A DNA stretch of 32,841 nucleotides from Bryobacterales bacterium (lineage in GTDB: Bacteria > Acidobacteriota > Terriglobia > Bryobacterales > Bryobacteraceae), in contig DAIDJK010000001.1 in NCBI GenBank assembly GCA_027450225.1, positions 1 to 32,841 on the forward strand. Direction: 5' to 3'. The translations under genes and the position numbers were made by a program. Positions 23,136 to 31,849 of this stretch are shown in pieces (within the stretch, counting starts at the first letter, position 1; every line of letters begins with the position of its first letter). The notes beneath the pieces are model-generated. The model was not told where the DNA came from. It searched no databases and saw nothing but the letters and a program-made list of their open reading frames with translations.

Positions 23136-23208
23136 AGGGCAATGACGTAAAGGGCAATGCAGCCTGTTCGCGACAGCTGTGTTATTTTCAGGAATCCGCT
23201 TCCACCCC

Positions 23209-24207
23209 ATGCGCATTTCTTCGAAAGCGCCCTGCCGCGTCGATCTGGCCGGCGCGACCCTCGATATCTGGCCCCTGTACCTCTTTCACCACCGCCCGGT
23301 GACCGTTAATTTCGCGGTGGATCGCTATACGTCCTGCGATCTCGAGACCCGCGAAGACCAGACGATCATTCTGCGGTCGACCGATCTCCGGAAAGAAGAG
23401 CGCTTCGAATCGCTCGCCAAACTTTGCTCGGCGCGCAAGTATAAATTGCCTCTTCTGGCGCTGCTGGTGCGCTTTTTCGAACCGCGAACGGGACTCCTTA
23501 TCGAATCGAATTCGGAAGCGCCGGCCGGAGCCGGCATATCCGGATCGTCCGCGCTGATGATCGCGGTGGCTTCGGCTCTGAACAAACTGACGGAACGGGG
23601 CTATTCTCTCGAAAAGCTGCGGGAAATCGTGCAGAACATCGAGGCGCAGGTGATTCGGGTACCCACGGGTTCGCAGGACTATTATCCGGCCATGTACGGC
23701 GGGATTTCGGCCATCGAGCTTTCGCCGGCGGGAATCCGGCGGAGCGCGCTTCCCGTGGACGCGGCGGAATTGAACAGGCGATTCGTTCTTGCCTACACCG
23801 GCGCGCCTCGCAATTCGGGCATCAACAACTGGGAAGTGATGAAGGCGCATATCGACTCCGATCGCGCCGTGCACCGGAATTTCGACCGGATCGCCTGCAT
23901 AGCGAACTGTATGCGGACGGCGCTGGAGCGCGCCGACTGGGATGAGGCCGGTCGACTGGTGCGGGATGATTGGGAGCACCGGCGGCGGAACTCGCCTGGC
24001 ATTACGACGCCCCTGATCGACAGGCTGGTGAAATCCGCGCGCCGCGCCGGAGCCACAGGGGCGAAGGTTTGCGGAGCCGGGGGCGGCGGATGCGTGGTGT
24101 TTCTGGTGGAACCGGGCGCGAAAACCTGCGTGGAAGCGGCAGTCGAGGCGAGCGGGGGTACGTTGCTGGATGCGGCGGTGGCGGAGCGTGGAGTCCGGGT
24201 GCGCTGA
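23209..24207 (+). CDS. GHMP-family sugar kinase
   Basis: 'SSKAPCRVDLAGATLDIWP', 'PAGAGISGSSALMIAVASAL', 'ATGAKVCGAGGGGCVVFLVEPG'. ATG at 23209 chosen over upstream 23179. Confidence 0.85.
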   Translation: MRISSKAPCRVDLAGATLDIWPLYLFHHRPVTVNFAVDRYTSCDLETREDQTIILRSTDLRKEERFESLAKLCSARKYKLPLLALLVRFFEPRTGLLIESNSEAPAGAGISGSSALMIAVASALNKLTERGYSLEKLREIVQNIEAQVIRVPTGSQDYYPAMYGGISAIELSPAGIRRSALPVDAAELNRRFVLAYTGAPRNSGINNWEVMKAHIDSDRAVHRNFDRIACIANCMRTALERADWDEAGRLVRDDWEHRRRNSPGITTPLIDRLVKSARRAGATGAKVCGAGGGGCVVFLVEPGAKTCVEAAVEASGGTLLDAAVAERGVRVR

Positions 24208-24208
24208 C

Positions 24209-25099
24209 ATGCCTGAGGCGGCGCCCGCGACAACGTCCGGACGCGATCCGGTCCGCCCGCTGCTGGGCGCCGGGGTTTGTTTCCTGCTCTATCGGGTGGG
24301 AACGTTCATCCTGATTCCCATCGGCGCTTACTTCGGAGGCATCATGGTGGCCAGCACGGTTCCGCCGTTGCTGGCAGCCGCGTTTGCGACGTCTATCGCG
24401 ATGGCGATCTTCGAGTCGCGGCGGCTGGGCGACATTGGACTGCACTGGCGCGAAGGCTCGGCCCGCAATTTTGCTATCGGGATGGGGCTGGCGATAATCG
24501 CCGCCTGCATGGTGATTCTGGCGCCGGTGGCTGCGGGAGTGGCGCACTTCCGCGCCGTGGCGGGGGCGGACATCTCCTGGCGGGGCGACATCTTTTTTCC
24601 ACTGCTGCTCTTGTGCGGCGCGCTTGGAGAGGAGATCGCATTCCGGGGGTTTACGCTGCAGTTTCTCATCAGAGGATACGGCGCATGGATTGGGGTAATC
24701 GCGGTGGGTTCCATCTTCGGATTGCTGCACGCCGGCAATCCGGGGGCGACGCCGCTTTCGATTTGTATTACGATCGGCTTCGGCATCCTCTTCGGCTTCG
24801 CCGTGGTGCGATCACATGACCTGTGGTTCCCATTGGGACTGCACTTTGGCTGGAACGCCACGCTGCCATTTCTCGGCGTGGATCTGAGCGGACTTACAAT
24901 CAGAGTAACGAGGTACGAGATTCAATGGAATTCGGACGCGCTGTGGAGCGGCGGGAGCTACGGTCCGGAGGCAAGCCTGCTGACGCTTTTCATTCTTCCC
25001 GTACTGGGAGTGATGATCTGGAAAGCGCCGATACGGCGTGGCTGGACGTGGCTGCTCGATCATGGCCCGGACGAAGCCGAATCCGCGCCATCGGCGTGA
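24209..25099 (+). CDS. CPBP-family intramembrane metalloprotease (CAAX/Abi)
   Basis: 'LGEEIAFRGFTLQFLIRGYG', 'SIFGLLHAGNPG', 'GLHFGWNATLPFLG'; multiple TM segments. Confidence 0.88.
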   Translation: MPEAAPATTSGRDPVRPLLGAGVCFLLYRVGTFILIPIGAYFGGIMVASTVPPLLAAAFATSIAMAIFESRRLGDIGLHWREGSARNFAIGMGLAIIAACMVILAPVAAGVAHFRAVAGADISWRGDIFFPLLLLCGALGEEIAFRGFTLQFLIRGYGAWIGVIAVGSIFGLLHAGNPGATPLSICITIGFGILFGFAVVRSHDLWFPLGLHFGWNATLPFLGVDLSGLTIRVTRYEIQWNSDALWSGGSYGPEASLLTLFILPVLGVMIWKAPIRRGWTWLLDHGPDEAESAPSA

Positions 25100-25875
25100 T
25101 CGCGGCCGCGTACCTGATTACAAACATCCCGATGCTCGCGGGAGTGATTCACGTTTCCGACAAGCTGACCGAGGACGAGAAGGTATCGCTGGTACGGGAT
25201 CTCGATGCCGAATATGCGAAAGCCAGGGCGCTGATACCCCGATCGAAGAAAGCGCTCGTGGTGGATGCGAATGGCACGTGGGACAAGGCGGCGTGGCTGA
25301 ATCAGGTTCGCACCATGGGGCCTGCGGCGCGGGTCGGCGATCAGGTCCAGATTACGAAAGTCTCTCTCGATGGCGACCGCATCATCCTGGAACTGAACGG
25401 GGGGCTGAAGAGCGGGCACAAGTGGTATGACAACATCGAGGTGGGAATGGACGTGACGGCGCCGATCACGAACGGGGGCCGGCCTGCGACCTTCGGCAGC
25501 GTCATCGAGCTGAATTTCCACAAACCGATGGAGAACCTCACGGCCGCCGACGTAAAGAGGATACTCTCGCCGCTCCTCGATTTCGACAAGCACTCCGTTA
25601 CCACCGTTTACTCAGAAACTCTTCCTCCCGCGATGCGGAACGCCATCAACCAGAAGCGCGCGATTGAGGGTATGGACCGGGAACAGGTAATGATGGCGCT
25701 GGGCCACCCGGACCACAAGTATCGCGAGTCAAAAAATGGCCTGGATACAGAAGACTGGATCTACGGTCAACCGCCGGGAAAGATCACGTTTGTCACCTTC
25801 GCCGGGACGAAAGTCGTCAAAGTCAAGGAAGAATACGCCGGATTGGGCATGGTTGAGAACCAGAAACCCAATTAG
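25096..25875 (+). CDS. Envelope protein with BamE/SmpA-like C-terminal motif
   Basis: GTG at 25096 overlaps upstream TGA (GTGA coupling); N-terminal 'VIAAAYLITNIPMLAGVIHV' hydrophobic; C-terminal 'AIEGMDREQVMMALGHPDHKYRESKNGLDTEDWIYGQPPGKITFVTFAGTKVVKV' resembles SmpA/OmlA-type domains. Confidence 0.65.
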   Translation: MIAAAYLITNIPMLAGVIHVSDKLTEDEKVSLVRDLDAEYAKARALIPRSKKALVVDANGTWDKAAWLNQVRTMGPAARVGDQVQITKVSLDGDRIILELNGGLKSGHKWYDNIEVGMDVTAPITNGGRPATFGSVIELNFHKPMENLTAADVKRILSPLLDFDKHSVTTVYSETLPPAMRNAINQKRAIEGMDREQVMMALGHPDHKYRESKNGLDTEDWIYGQPPGKITFVTFAGTKVVKVKEEYAGLGMVENQKPN

Positions 25876-25914
25876 ACGTCTGGCGTCAAAGCCGGCGATC
25901 GCATCCCTGAACGA

Positions 25915-26196
25915 TTACTCGCCTGCTGATTTCGCCTTCAGCTGTTTCCTGTGTTCAGCCCACCGGCGCTTTTGGGCGGCGGCGATACGCTTCCGGGCGG
26001 CTTCGCTCAGAGTACGTTTCTTTCGTGGAGCTGAAGGAGCAGCGGGTTGAGATTTCGTAATCGGTGACGAAACCCGTCCACCGAGCTGGCGTCGAATGGC
26101 GTCGATTCTGCTTTGCAGTTCGTCGCGCTCTTTCTCAAGATGCTGGAGAGCGTATTCAAGAATCTCCCGATTCTGCTCTGATCTTCCTCGTGGCAT
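25915..26196 (-). CDS. Small basic coiled-coil protein, possible nucleic-acid binding
   Basis: 'MPRGRSEQNREILEYALQHLEKERDELQSRIDAIRRQLGG...PRKKRTLSEAARKRIAAAQKRRWAEHRKQLKAKSAGE'; ATG 26196 preceded by AGGGAG. Confidence 0.65.
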   Translation of the reverse strand: MPRGRSEQNREILEYALQHLEKERDELQSRIDAIRRQLGGRVSSPITKSQPAAPSAPRKKRTLSEAARKRIAAAQKRRWAEHRKQLKAKSAGE

Positions 26197-26268
26197 GGAT
26201 TCTCCCTGACCAACTATATCATGCGAGCCGGTCAATGTTACTCATAATATAAGCCCCATCAGAGCATC

Positions 26269-26706
26269 ATGCGAATCCTGGTACAGCGTGTAATACGAGC
26301 TGAAGTACGCGTCGAAGGCAAGTTAGCAGGCTCGATAAACAAAGGCATTCTCGGCTTCGTCGGAGTAGGAGCCGGCGACACATTCGCGGAAGCGGACCAT
26401 CTGGCCACAAAGCTTGTCGAACTAAGACTATTTTCCGACTCAAACGGGAAGATGAACGCAAGTGCGCGCGACATCGGGGCCGACGTGTTGCTGGTTTCAC
26501 AATTCACTCTTTACGGGGACTGCTCGAAAGGCAGGAGGCCCAGCTTCGATGCAGCCGCGCCCCCCGGAGTGGCTCGGGCAATTTACGATTATTTCGTCCA
26601 GAAAGTGCGCGCGCAAGGTTTACGCACCGAGACGGGAGTTTTCCAGGCCCACATGGAAGTGGAACTGATCAACGATGGACCCGTCACTTTCCTGCTCGAA
26701 AGGTGA
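26269..26706 (+). CDS. dtd: D-aminoacyl-tRNA deacylase
   Basis: 145 aa; '[38 protein letters not shown]', '[26 protein letters not shown]', '[25 protein letters not shown]'-type C-terminus. Confidence 0.96.
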   Translation: [145 protein letters not shown]

Positions 26707-26716
26707 CACATCCGGC

Positions 26717-28015
26717 TCACGGCCGGTTTATGTATTTGTCGTACAGGTCCTTCTGCCGATTGTTCAGATCAACGAGCTTGCCGTTTATAAAAAGATCGTG
26801 AATCCTGGTCCGCGTTTCGAGGGGATCGCCATCGGTTACGATGATGTCGGCGAACTTACCCTCCTCGATGGTTCCCGCCTGATTGCCTATTCCCCAGATT
26901 TCGGCGGCATTTCTGGTCAGAGCCTTCAAGGCATCGTCGTGTGGGAGGCCGAAGGCGACGGCCTGAGCAGCCTGATAAGGCAGGTTGCGCGAGGACAAGC
27001 TCGCGCTCCCGGTCAGAGTGGCGAAAGCAAAGCGAATACCTGCTTTATCGAGGTCCGCGGCGGTGGTAAATGCACGGTCGTAAGGATCGTCTTCGTCCAG
27101 AGGAAGCGCGAGAACAGGTCCGAGAATGACCGGAATATCGTGCGCTTTGATCTCTTTGGCGACCTTCCATGCTTCGGGAGCTTCGCAGAGGATGATCTTC
27201 ACTCTCTGTTTATCTGCGAAGGCGATTGCGTCTCGAATCTCGCGTTCCCGAATGGCAGTGACCAGAACAGGCTCCGCGCCTTCGATCACGGGAACCATGG
27301 CCTCCAGTCTGAGATCCGGCTTGAAATCCGGCGCCTTCGTGTCCCTGGCGAGTTTGTAGCGCCGGGCGCTCTCGAAGAAATCGTTCAAATCCGACATTTG
27401 TTTGTCGAAATCGCGCTTTGCGTTCGCGAATCCTGCTCCGGGCTCCGCGCCTCCGCCGGACTCATTGTCGGGCACAAACACTCTCCGTCCCTCGGTCTGG
27501 ATGAACGGCATGCGGATATGCAGAGCCGCGCGAGCTTTGATGCCCATATCGCGTGTAGTCCAGCCGTCAAGATGTATAAGCGAAACCTGGCCTGATATAA
27601 GTTGCCCTTCCGGCATGGTAGCCACTGTGGTGATTCCGTTAACTCGAGTTACCGGGATATGTTCGCTCGAAGGATTCACGGCTGTAAGCGCGACGAGTTG
27701 CGGATTGTATCGCCCGAGTTCATCGGTGTCCTCCGTCTCACGCACCGCATTCACTTCCACGAGGCCAATTTCGGTTCCCGCGTCGATCATGCCCGGATAC
27801 ACCTGAAGCCCTCTGGCATCGATCAACTTCGCGTCCTTCGGCGCGGCCAGGTTATGGCCGACTCCGGCGATCCTGCCATCCCGAATGAGAACCGATCCGT
27901 TCTGAATATCGGGGCCGGCCATGGTGTGAATATTCGCGCCGCGGATCAAGTATGTCTGGCCACTGGCGACCGTCACCCGGATGATGGCGCATACGAGGAG
28001 AACCAAATATCTCAC
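26717..28015 (-). CDS. Secreted amidohydrolase-fold protein, third of tandem triad, lacks HxH metal motif
   Basis: 432 aa; signal peptide; composite domain 'ARGLQVYPGMIDAGTEIGLVEVNA', 'NQAGTIEEGKFADIIVTDGDPLETRTRIHDLFINGK' typical of imidazolonepropionase-like amidohydrolases. Confidence 0.87.
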   Translation of the reverse strand: MRYLVLLVCAIIRVTVASGQTYLIRGANIHTMAGPDIQNGSVLIRDGRIAGVGHNLAAPKDAKLIDARGLQVYPGMIDAGTEIGLVEVNAVRETEDTDELGRYNPQLVALTAVNPSSEHIPVTRVNGITTVATMPEGQLISGQVSLIHLDGWTTRDMGIKARAALHIRMPFIQTEGRRVFVPDNESGGGAEPGAGFANAKRDFDKQMSDLNDFFESARRYKLARDTKAPDFKPDLRLEAMVPVIEGAEPVLVTAIREREIRDAIAFADKQRVKIILCEAPEAWKVAKEIKAHDIPVILGPVLALPLDEDDPYDRAFTTAADLDKAGIRFAFATLTGSASLSSRNLPYQAAQAVAFGLPHDDALKALTRNAAEIWGIGNQAGTIEEGKFADIIVTDGDPLETRTRIHDLFINGKLVDLNNRQKDLYDKYINRP

Positions 28016-29382
28016 AGCGCCGGCCCTCCCTGTACTCGGACGGTCTGGCCGCTGCCGGCGGGCCGGCTCAAGCTTCGTTCCGCTGCCGCCTTCCCGATCA
28101 ACGCCTTCTTTTCGATTTCGAGCCGGGTACGCTGCTGAATGTCCGCATCGCGATCAAAGTATTCGTGGCCATCGATCCAGACTTTCAGAACTTTGCTGAA
28201 GTTGGAAAGCGGATGCCCGTCATAAAGGAGGACATCGGCATCCTTGCCGACTTCGAGTGACCCGACGCGATTGTCGATCATGAGTTGCCTCGCCGGGTTG
28301 ATCGTCACCAGTGAAAGAGCTTCGGTTTCGGAAAGGCCCCCGTACTTCATGGTTTTCGCGGCTTCCTTGTCGAGATGGCGCATGAGTTCGGGATCATCCG
28401 AATTGAGCGAAGTGAGTACGCCTTTACGCACCAGGATAGCGGCGTTGTATGGAATCGCATCCTGAGCCTCCATCTTGTAAGCCCACCAGTCACTGAAAGT
28501 CGAAACTCCCGCCCCGTGCGCCGCAATCTCTTTCGCCACTTTGTAAGCCTCGAGAGCATGCTGCAATGTGCGTATTTTGAAGCCGTAATCATCAGCAACG
28601 CGCAGCAGCATCAGAATTTCATCCTGCCGGTAACAGTGCGCATGGACCAGACGCTTTCCCTCGAGGACTTCCACGAGCGGTTCGAGTTTCAGATCCCGCG
28701 CGGGAGGAATTGCAATCTCGCCCCGGGCTGTCCTCGCCTTGTATTCGTCCCAGCTTGCTCTGTAAACTTTTGCGTCGTTGAAAGCCTCGCGAATCACGTC
28801 TTCCACGCCCATGCGTGTGGCCGGATACCGGGCGGCCTGCCCGGGAGCGGCAAAACCGAATCCGGTGATATTGCCGGCGCGCTTTGGATTCTCTCCGAGC
28901 GCGAATTTGATACCTGGCATCGCGCCCTGGAATTTCATTTCCTCCGCGCTCCTGCCCCAGCGCATTTTCATGACGAGCGTCTTGCCGCCAATCGAGTTGG
29001 CGCTTCCATGGAGTATGTTCGCGGTGGTGACTCCCCCGGCGAGCGCCCTATAGATCGCGATGTCTTCGGGATTCAGTACGTCACCGATGCCGACCATCGA
29101 AGATACCGAAACACTGCCTTCGTTGATGGCTTCGATCATGATGTGAGAATGGCAATCGATGATGCCCGGCATCACATACTTGCCCGATCCGTCGATCACC
29201 ATCGCGCCCGCGGGAGCAAGGACTTTCTCGCCAATCGCCGCGATTTTGCCGTTTTCAAGAAGAATGGAGCCTCTAATGACGCCGTTGGTGACGGTAAGAA
29301 TCGTCGCGTTCTGAATCAGAACCGGCAGGTCGGCGGCCACGGCCAGCGAAGCGCAGCACAAACCCAGTAATCCGAATCTCAT
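28012..29382 (-). CDS. Secreted amidohydrolase, second of tandem triad, HxH motif intact
   Basis: 456 aa; signal peptide; 'KYVMPGIIDCHSHIMIEAINEG', 'RLVHAHCYRQDEIL', 'RVGSLEVGKDADVLLYDGHPLSNFSKVLKVWIDG'. Overlaps the downstream gene by 4 nt (ATGA). Confidence 0.93.
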   Translation of the reverse strand: MRFGLLGLCCASLAVAADLPVLIQNATILTVTNGVIRGSILLENGKIAAIGEKVLAPAGAMVIDGSGKYVMPGIIDCHSHIMIEAINEGSVSVSSMVGIGDVLNPEDIAIYRALAGGVTTANILHGSANSIGGKTLVMKMRWGRSAEEMKFQGAMPGIKFALGENPKRAGNITGFGFAAPGQAARYPATRMGVEDVIREAFNDAKVYRASWDEYKARTARGEIAIPPARDLKLEPLVEVLEGKRLVHAHCYRQDEILMLLRVADDYGFKIRTLQHALEAYKVAKEIAAHGAGVSTFSDWWAYKMEAQDAIPYNAAILVRKGVLTSLNSDDPELMRHLDKEAAKTMKYGGLSETEALSLVTINPARQLMIDNRVGSLEVGKDADVLLYDGHPLSNFSKVLKVWIDGHEYFDRDADIQQRTRLEIEKKALIGKAAAERSLSRPAGSGQTVRVQGGPAL

Positions 29383-30743
29383 CAGTTTTGCTCCTCGGCG
29401 GCCGACGGGATTGCTCCGCGCCCGGCACGGCCCGGCGGGGGCGCTTCGGGCAGCGGTTCGAACTTCGCTCCGTCCACAAAAACGTATTTGATCTTCACGC
29501 GGTCCTGAAACAGGTCACCGTCCGCAACCACAAGATTCGCGATCTTGCCTTTATCGATACTGCCCAGCCGATCCGCAACTCCGAAGATCTCTGCGGGCGA
29601 AAGCGTCATGGCGCGAATTGCATCGTCCGGCGGGAGTCCCGCATCGATAGCCTTTTTCGCGTTCCGCAACAACTCGCGCGGCGCGCCGGCATTGTCCGAG
29701 TAGAACGCAAACTTCACGCCTGCTCTGGCCAGAATGCCAGGCGAAGAGGGCGCTTTGTCCCGGAATTCGAGTACTCGAAGTGGGTCCTGCAGCGCGGGAT
29801 CGTTGTCCGCCATGCGTTGCGGCCATCGGAGACTTACCAGTACCGGAGTGTTCGACGCCTTCAGTTCATTGACGGCCTTCCATGCCTCGTGCCCACCATA
29901 TAAAACAGCGTTCAGCTTGAGTTCCCTGGCGAGAGCCAGCATGCGCAGCACCTCCACCTGTCTTTCTGCGGGGAGCAGCACGCGCGGGCTCATGATTACG
30001 CCTTCGAGCGTGCGGTCATATTGCGGCCGCTGCAATCCCTGTGGATGTTTCTCGTAAACGGACTTCGCGACGGTATAGTGTTCCGCGTCCAGATAAATCT
30101 GCCGGATATAGGCGATCGTTCCCATCAGGGAGCCGGGGAAACTGCGGAAGCCGTTGGTTTTCAGAATGACGCACTGGCCCACCGAATCGGCAACCACCAT
30201 CTGCCCGGCACGCTCTCCCGCAAGATCGATAACGCTTCCCTGCCCCGAGAAGATGTTCTGATTGGGAAAAACAACGGCTGTGGTGAAGCCGGCGTTTCTA
30301 GCCATTTCGATGGCGGGAGCGGTTGGCGATATCTCATCAGCCGCTTTCAGATACGAAGTATTGGATGGCCTGTCTTCCGGCCCCCGTGATGGCGGTCCCG
30401 TGGGGGGACCTGCCGCACCTCTGCCCCGCCCCTGCGCGGGGGGCGCTGCCGCGGCGCCGGAAAGTCCCCAGGTGCTCAGGGCGTCAATCAGCCCCGGGTA
30501 TACCGTCAACCCTTTGCAGTCGATGACCCACGCATCGGCCGGAATCGCCACGCTGGATCCAACCGCCTCGATCAAACCGTCGCGAACCACCACCGTGCCA
30601 TGCTCGATCACCGGACCCGATACGATTACCACCCGGGCGTCGCGCAGAACGTAAGCGCCCGGCCCCTGCGCCGCCATGTCTGCAGCCGTCGATGCCGTAA
30701 TTATCGCGGCCAGTATGAGCGTCGGTCTGAATCGCAATTTCAT
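29382..30743 (-). CDS. Secreted amidohydrolase-fold protein, first of tandem triad, lacks HxH metal motif
   Basis: 453 aa; signal peptide; 'CKGLTVYPGLIDALSTWGLSGAAAAPP', 'DRLGSIDKGKIANLVVADGDLFQDRVKIKYVFVDG'. Stop/start shared with the next gene (TGATG). Confidence 0.87.
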   Translation of the reverse strand: MKLRFRPTLILAAIITASTAADMAAQGPGAYVLRDARVVIVSGPVIEHGTVVVRDGLIEAVGSSVAIPADAWVIDCKGLTVYPGLIDALSTWGLSGAAAAPPAQGRGRGAAGPPTGPPSRGPEDRPSNTSYLKAADEISPTAPAIEMARNAGFTTAVVFPNQNIFSGQGSVIDLAGERAGQMVVADSVGQCVILKTNGFRSFPGSLMGTIAYIRQIYLDAEHYTVAKSVYEKHPQGLQRPQYDRTLEGVIMSPRVLLPAERQVEVLRMLALARELKLNAVLYGGHEAWKAVNELKASNTPVLVSLRWPQRMADNDPALQDPLRVLEFRDKAPSSPGILARAGVKFAFYSDNAGAPRELLRNAKKAIDAGLPPDDAIRAMTLSPAEIFGVADRLGSIDKGKIANLVVADGDLFQDRVKIKYVFVDGAKFEPLPEAPPPGRAGRGAIPSAAEEQN

Positions 30744-30796
30744 TCGAACTGTTCCTGTCTGGACGAACTCGTTATACTGGTTCGTTTCTCCCCAAC

Positions 30797-31849
30797 ATGG
30801 TTACACCTGTTTCGTACCGCGACGCCGGCGTCGACATTGACGAGGCCGACAAAGCGGTAAGCGCCATCCGGCGCATGGCCCGAGCCACGTTCACCAAAGG
30901 CGTGCTTACCGACATCGGTTCCTTCGGTGGCTGCTTTGCGCTGCCGAAGATGCGGCAACCCGTACTGGTGAGTTCGGTCGACGGCGTCGGCACAAAGCTC
31001 AAGATCGCCTTCGCGACGGGGCGGCACGACACGGTCGGCGAGGACCTGGTGAATCACTGCGTGAACGACATCGCGGTCCAGGGCGCGAGGCCACTGTTCT
31101 TTCTCGATTACTTCGCGGTAGGCAAACTGGATGCGGACGTGGCGGCGAAGGTAATCTCCGGCATCGCGCGAGGTTGTTCCGCGAATGGTTGCGCGCTGAT
31201 CGGAGGCGAAACCGCGGAGATGCCCGGCCTTTACTCGGACGGTGAGTACGACCTTGCGGGCTCGATCGTCGGCGTTGTCGAGAAATCCGAGATTATCACG
31301 GGAGCAGGAACGCGCGACGGCGATGCTTTGGTCGCGCTGCCATCCAATGGCCTGCACACCAACGGTTATTCACTGGCCCGCAAGCTGCTGCTGGAGATGA
31401 AACGGATGCCGCTGGACGCGGCGCTGCCCGACTCCGGCATTACGCTGGCCGAGGAGTTACTCAAGATACATCGCAGTTATCTCGCCGCCATTCAGTCGCT
31501 GATCAAAGCCGGCGCGCTCTCGGGCGCGGCGCACATCACAGGCGGCGGAATCACCGACAATCTGCCGCGCATTTTGCCGAAAGGACTGGCCGCAATCATC
31601 GACACTCGTTCGTGGCAAGTCCCTCCACTGTTTGAACTGCTGCGTTCGACCGGTTCGCTGGATGAAAACGACTGGCGGCGAACCTTCAATCTCGGCGCCG
31701 GAATCATCTTCGCCGTCCCGGGCACAAAGACGGACAAAGCGATACGCGCGCTGAAACGATTGGGGGAGAAACCCTGGATCATCGGCGACGTGGTGAAGCA
31801 GCGCCGTGGCAGACCGCGCGTCGAGTACGCAGCCTGGGAGCGCGCCTGA
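30797..31849 (+). CDS. purM: Phosphoribosylformylglycinamidine cyclo-ligase
   Basis: 350 aa; 'SYRDAGVDIDEADKAV', 'VLVSSVDGVGTKLKIAFATGRHDTVGEDLVNHCVNDIAVQGARPLFFLDYFA', 'GGETAEMPGLY'. Confidence 0.97.
   Translation: MVTPVSYRDAGVDIDEADKAVSAIRRMARATFTKGVLTDIGSFGGCFALPKMRQPVLVSSVDGVGTKLKIAFATGRHDTVGEDLVNHCVNDIAVQGARPLFFLDYFAVGKLDADVAAKVISGIARGCSANGCALIGGETAEMPGLYSDGEYDLAGSIVGVVEKSEIITGAGTRDGDALVALPSNGLHTNGYSLARKLLLEMKRMPLDAALPDSGITLAEELLKIHRSYLAAIQSLIKAGALSGAAHITGGGITDNLPRILPKGLAAIIDTRSWQVPPLFELLRSTGSLDENDWRRTFNLGAGIIFAVPGTKTDKAIRALKRLGEKPWIIGDVVKQRRGRPRVEYAAWERA

Noticed and set aside
23188-24210. 340-aa minus-strand ORF antisense to the GHMP kinase
   Set aside because: Shadow frame; kinase motifs 1-3 are on the plus strand.
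24823-25095. N-terminal extension of the BamE-like ORF to 24823
   Set aside because: Lies within the CPBP protease gene in another frame; GTG at 25096 gives a coupled start and hydrophobic N-terminus.
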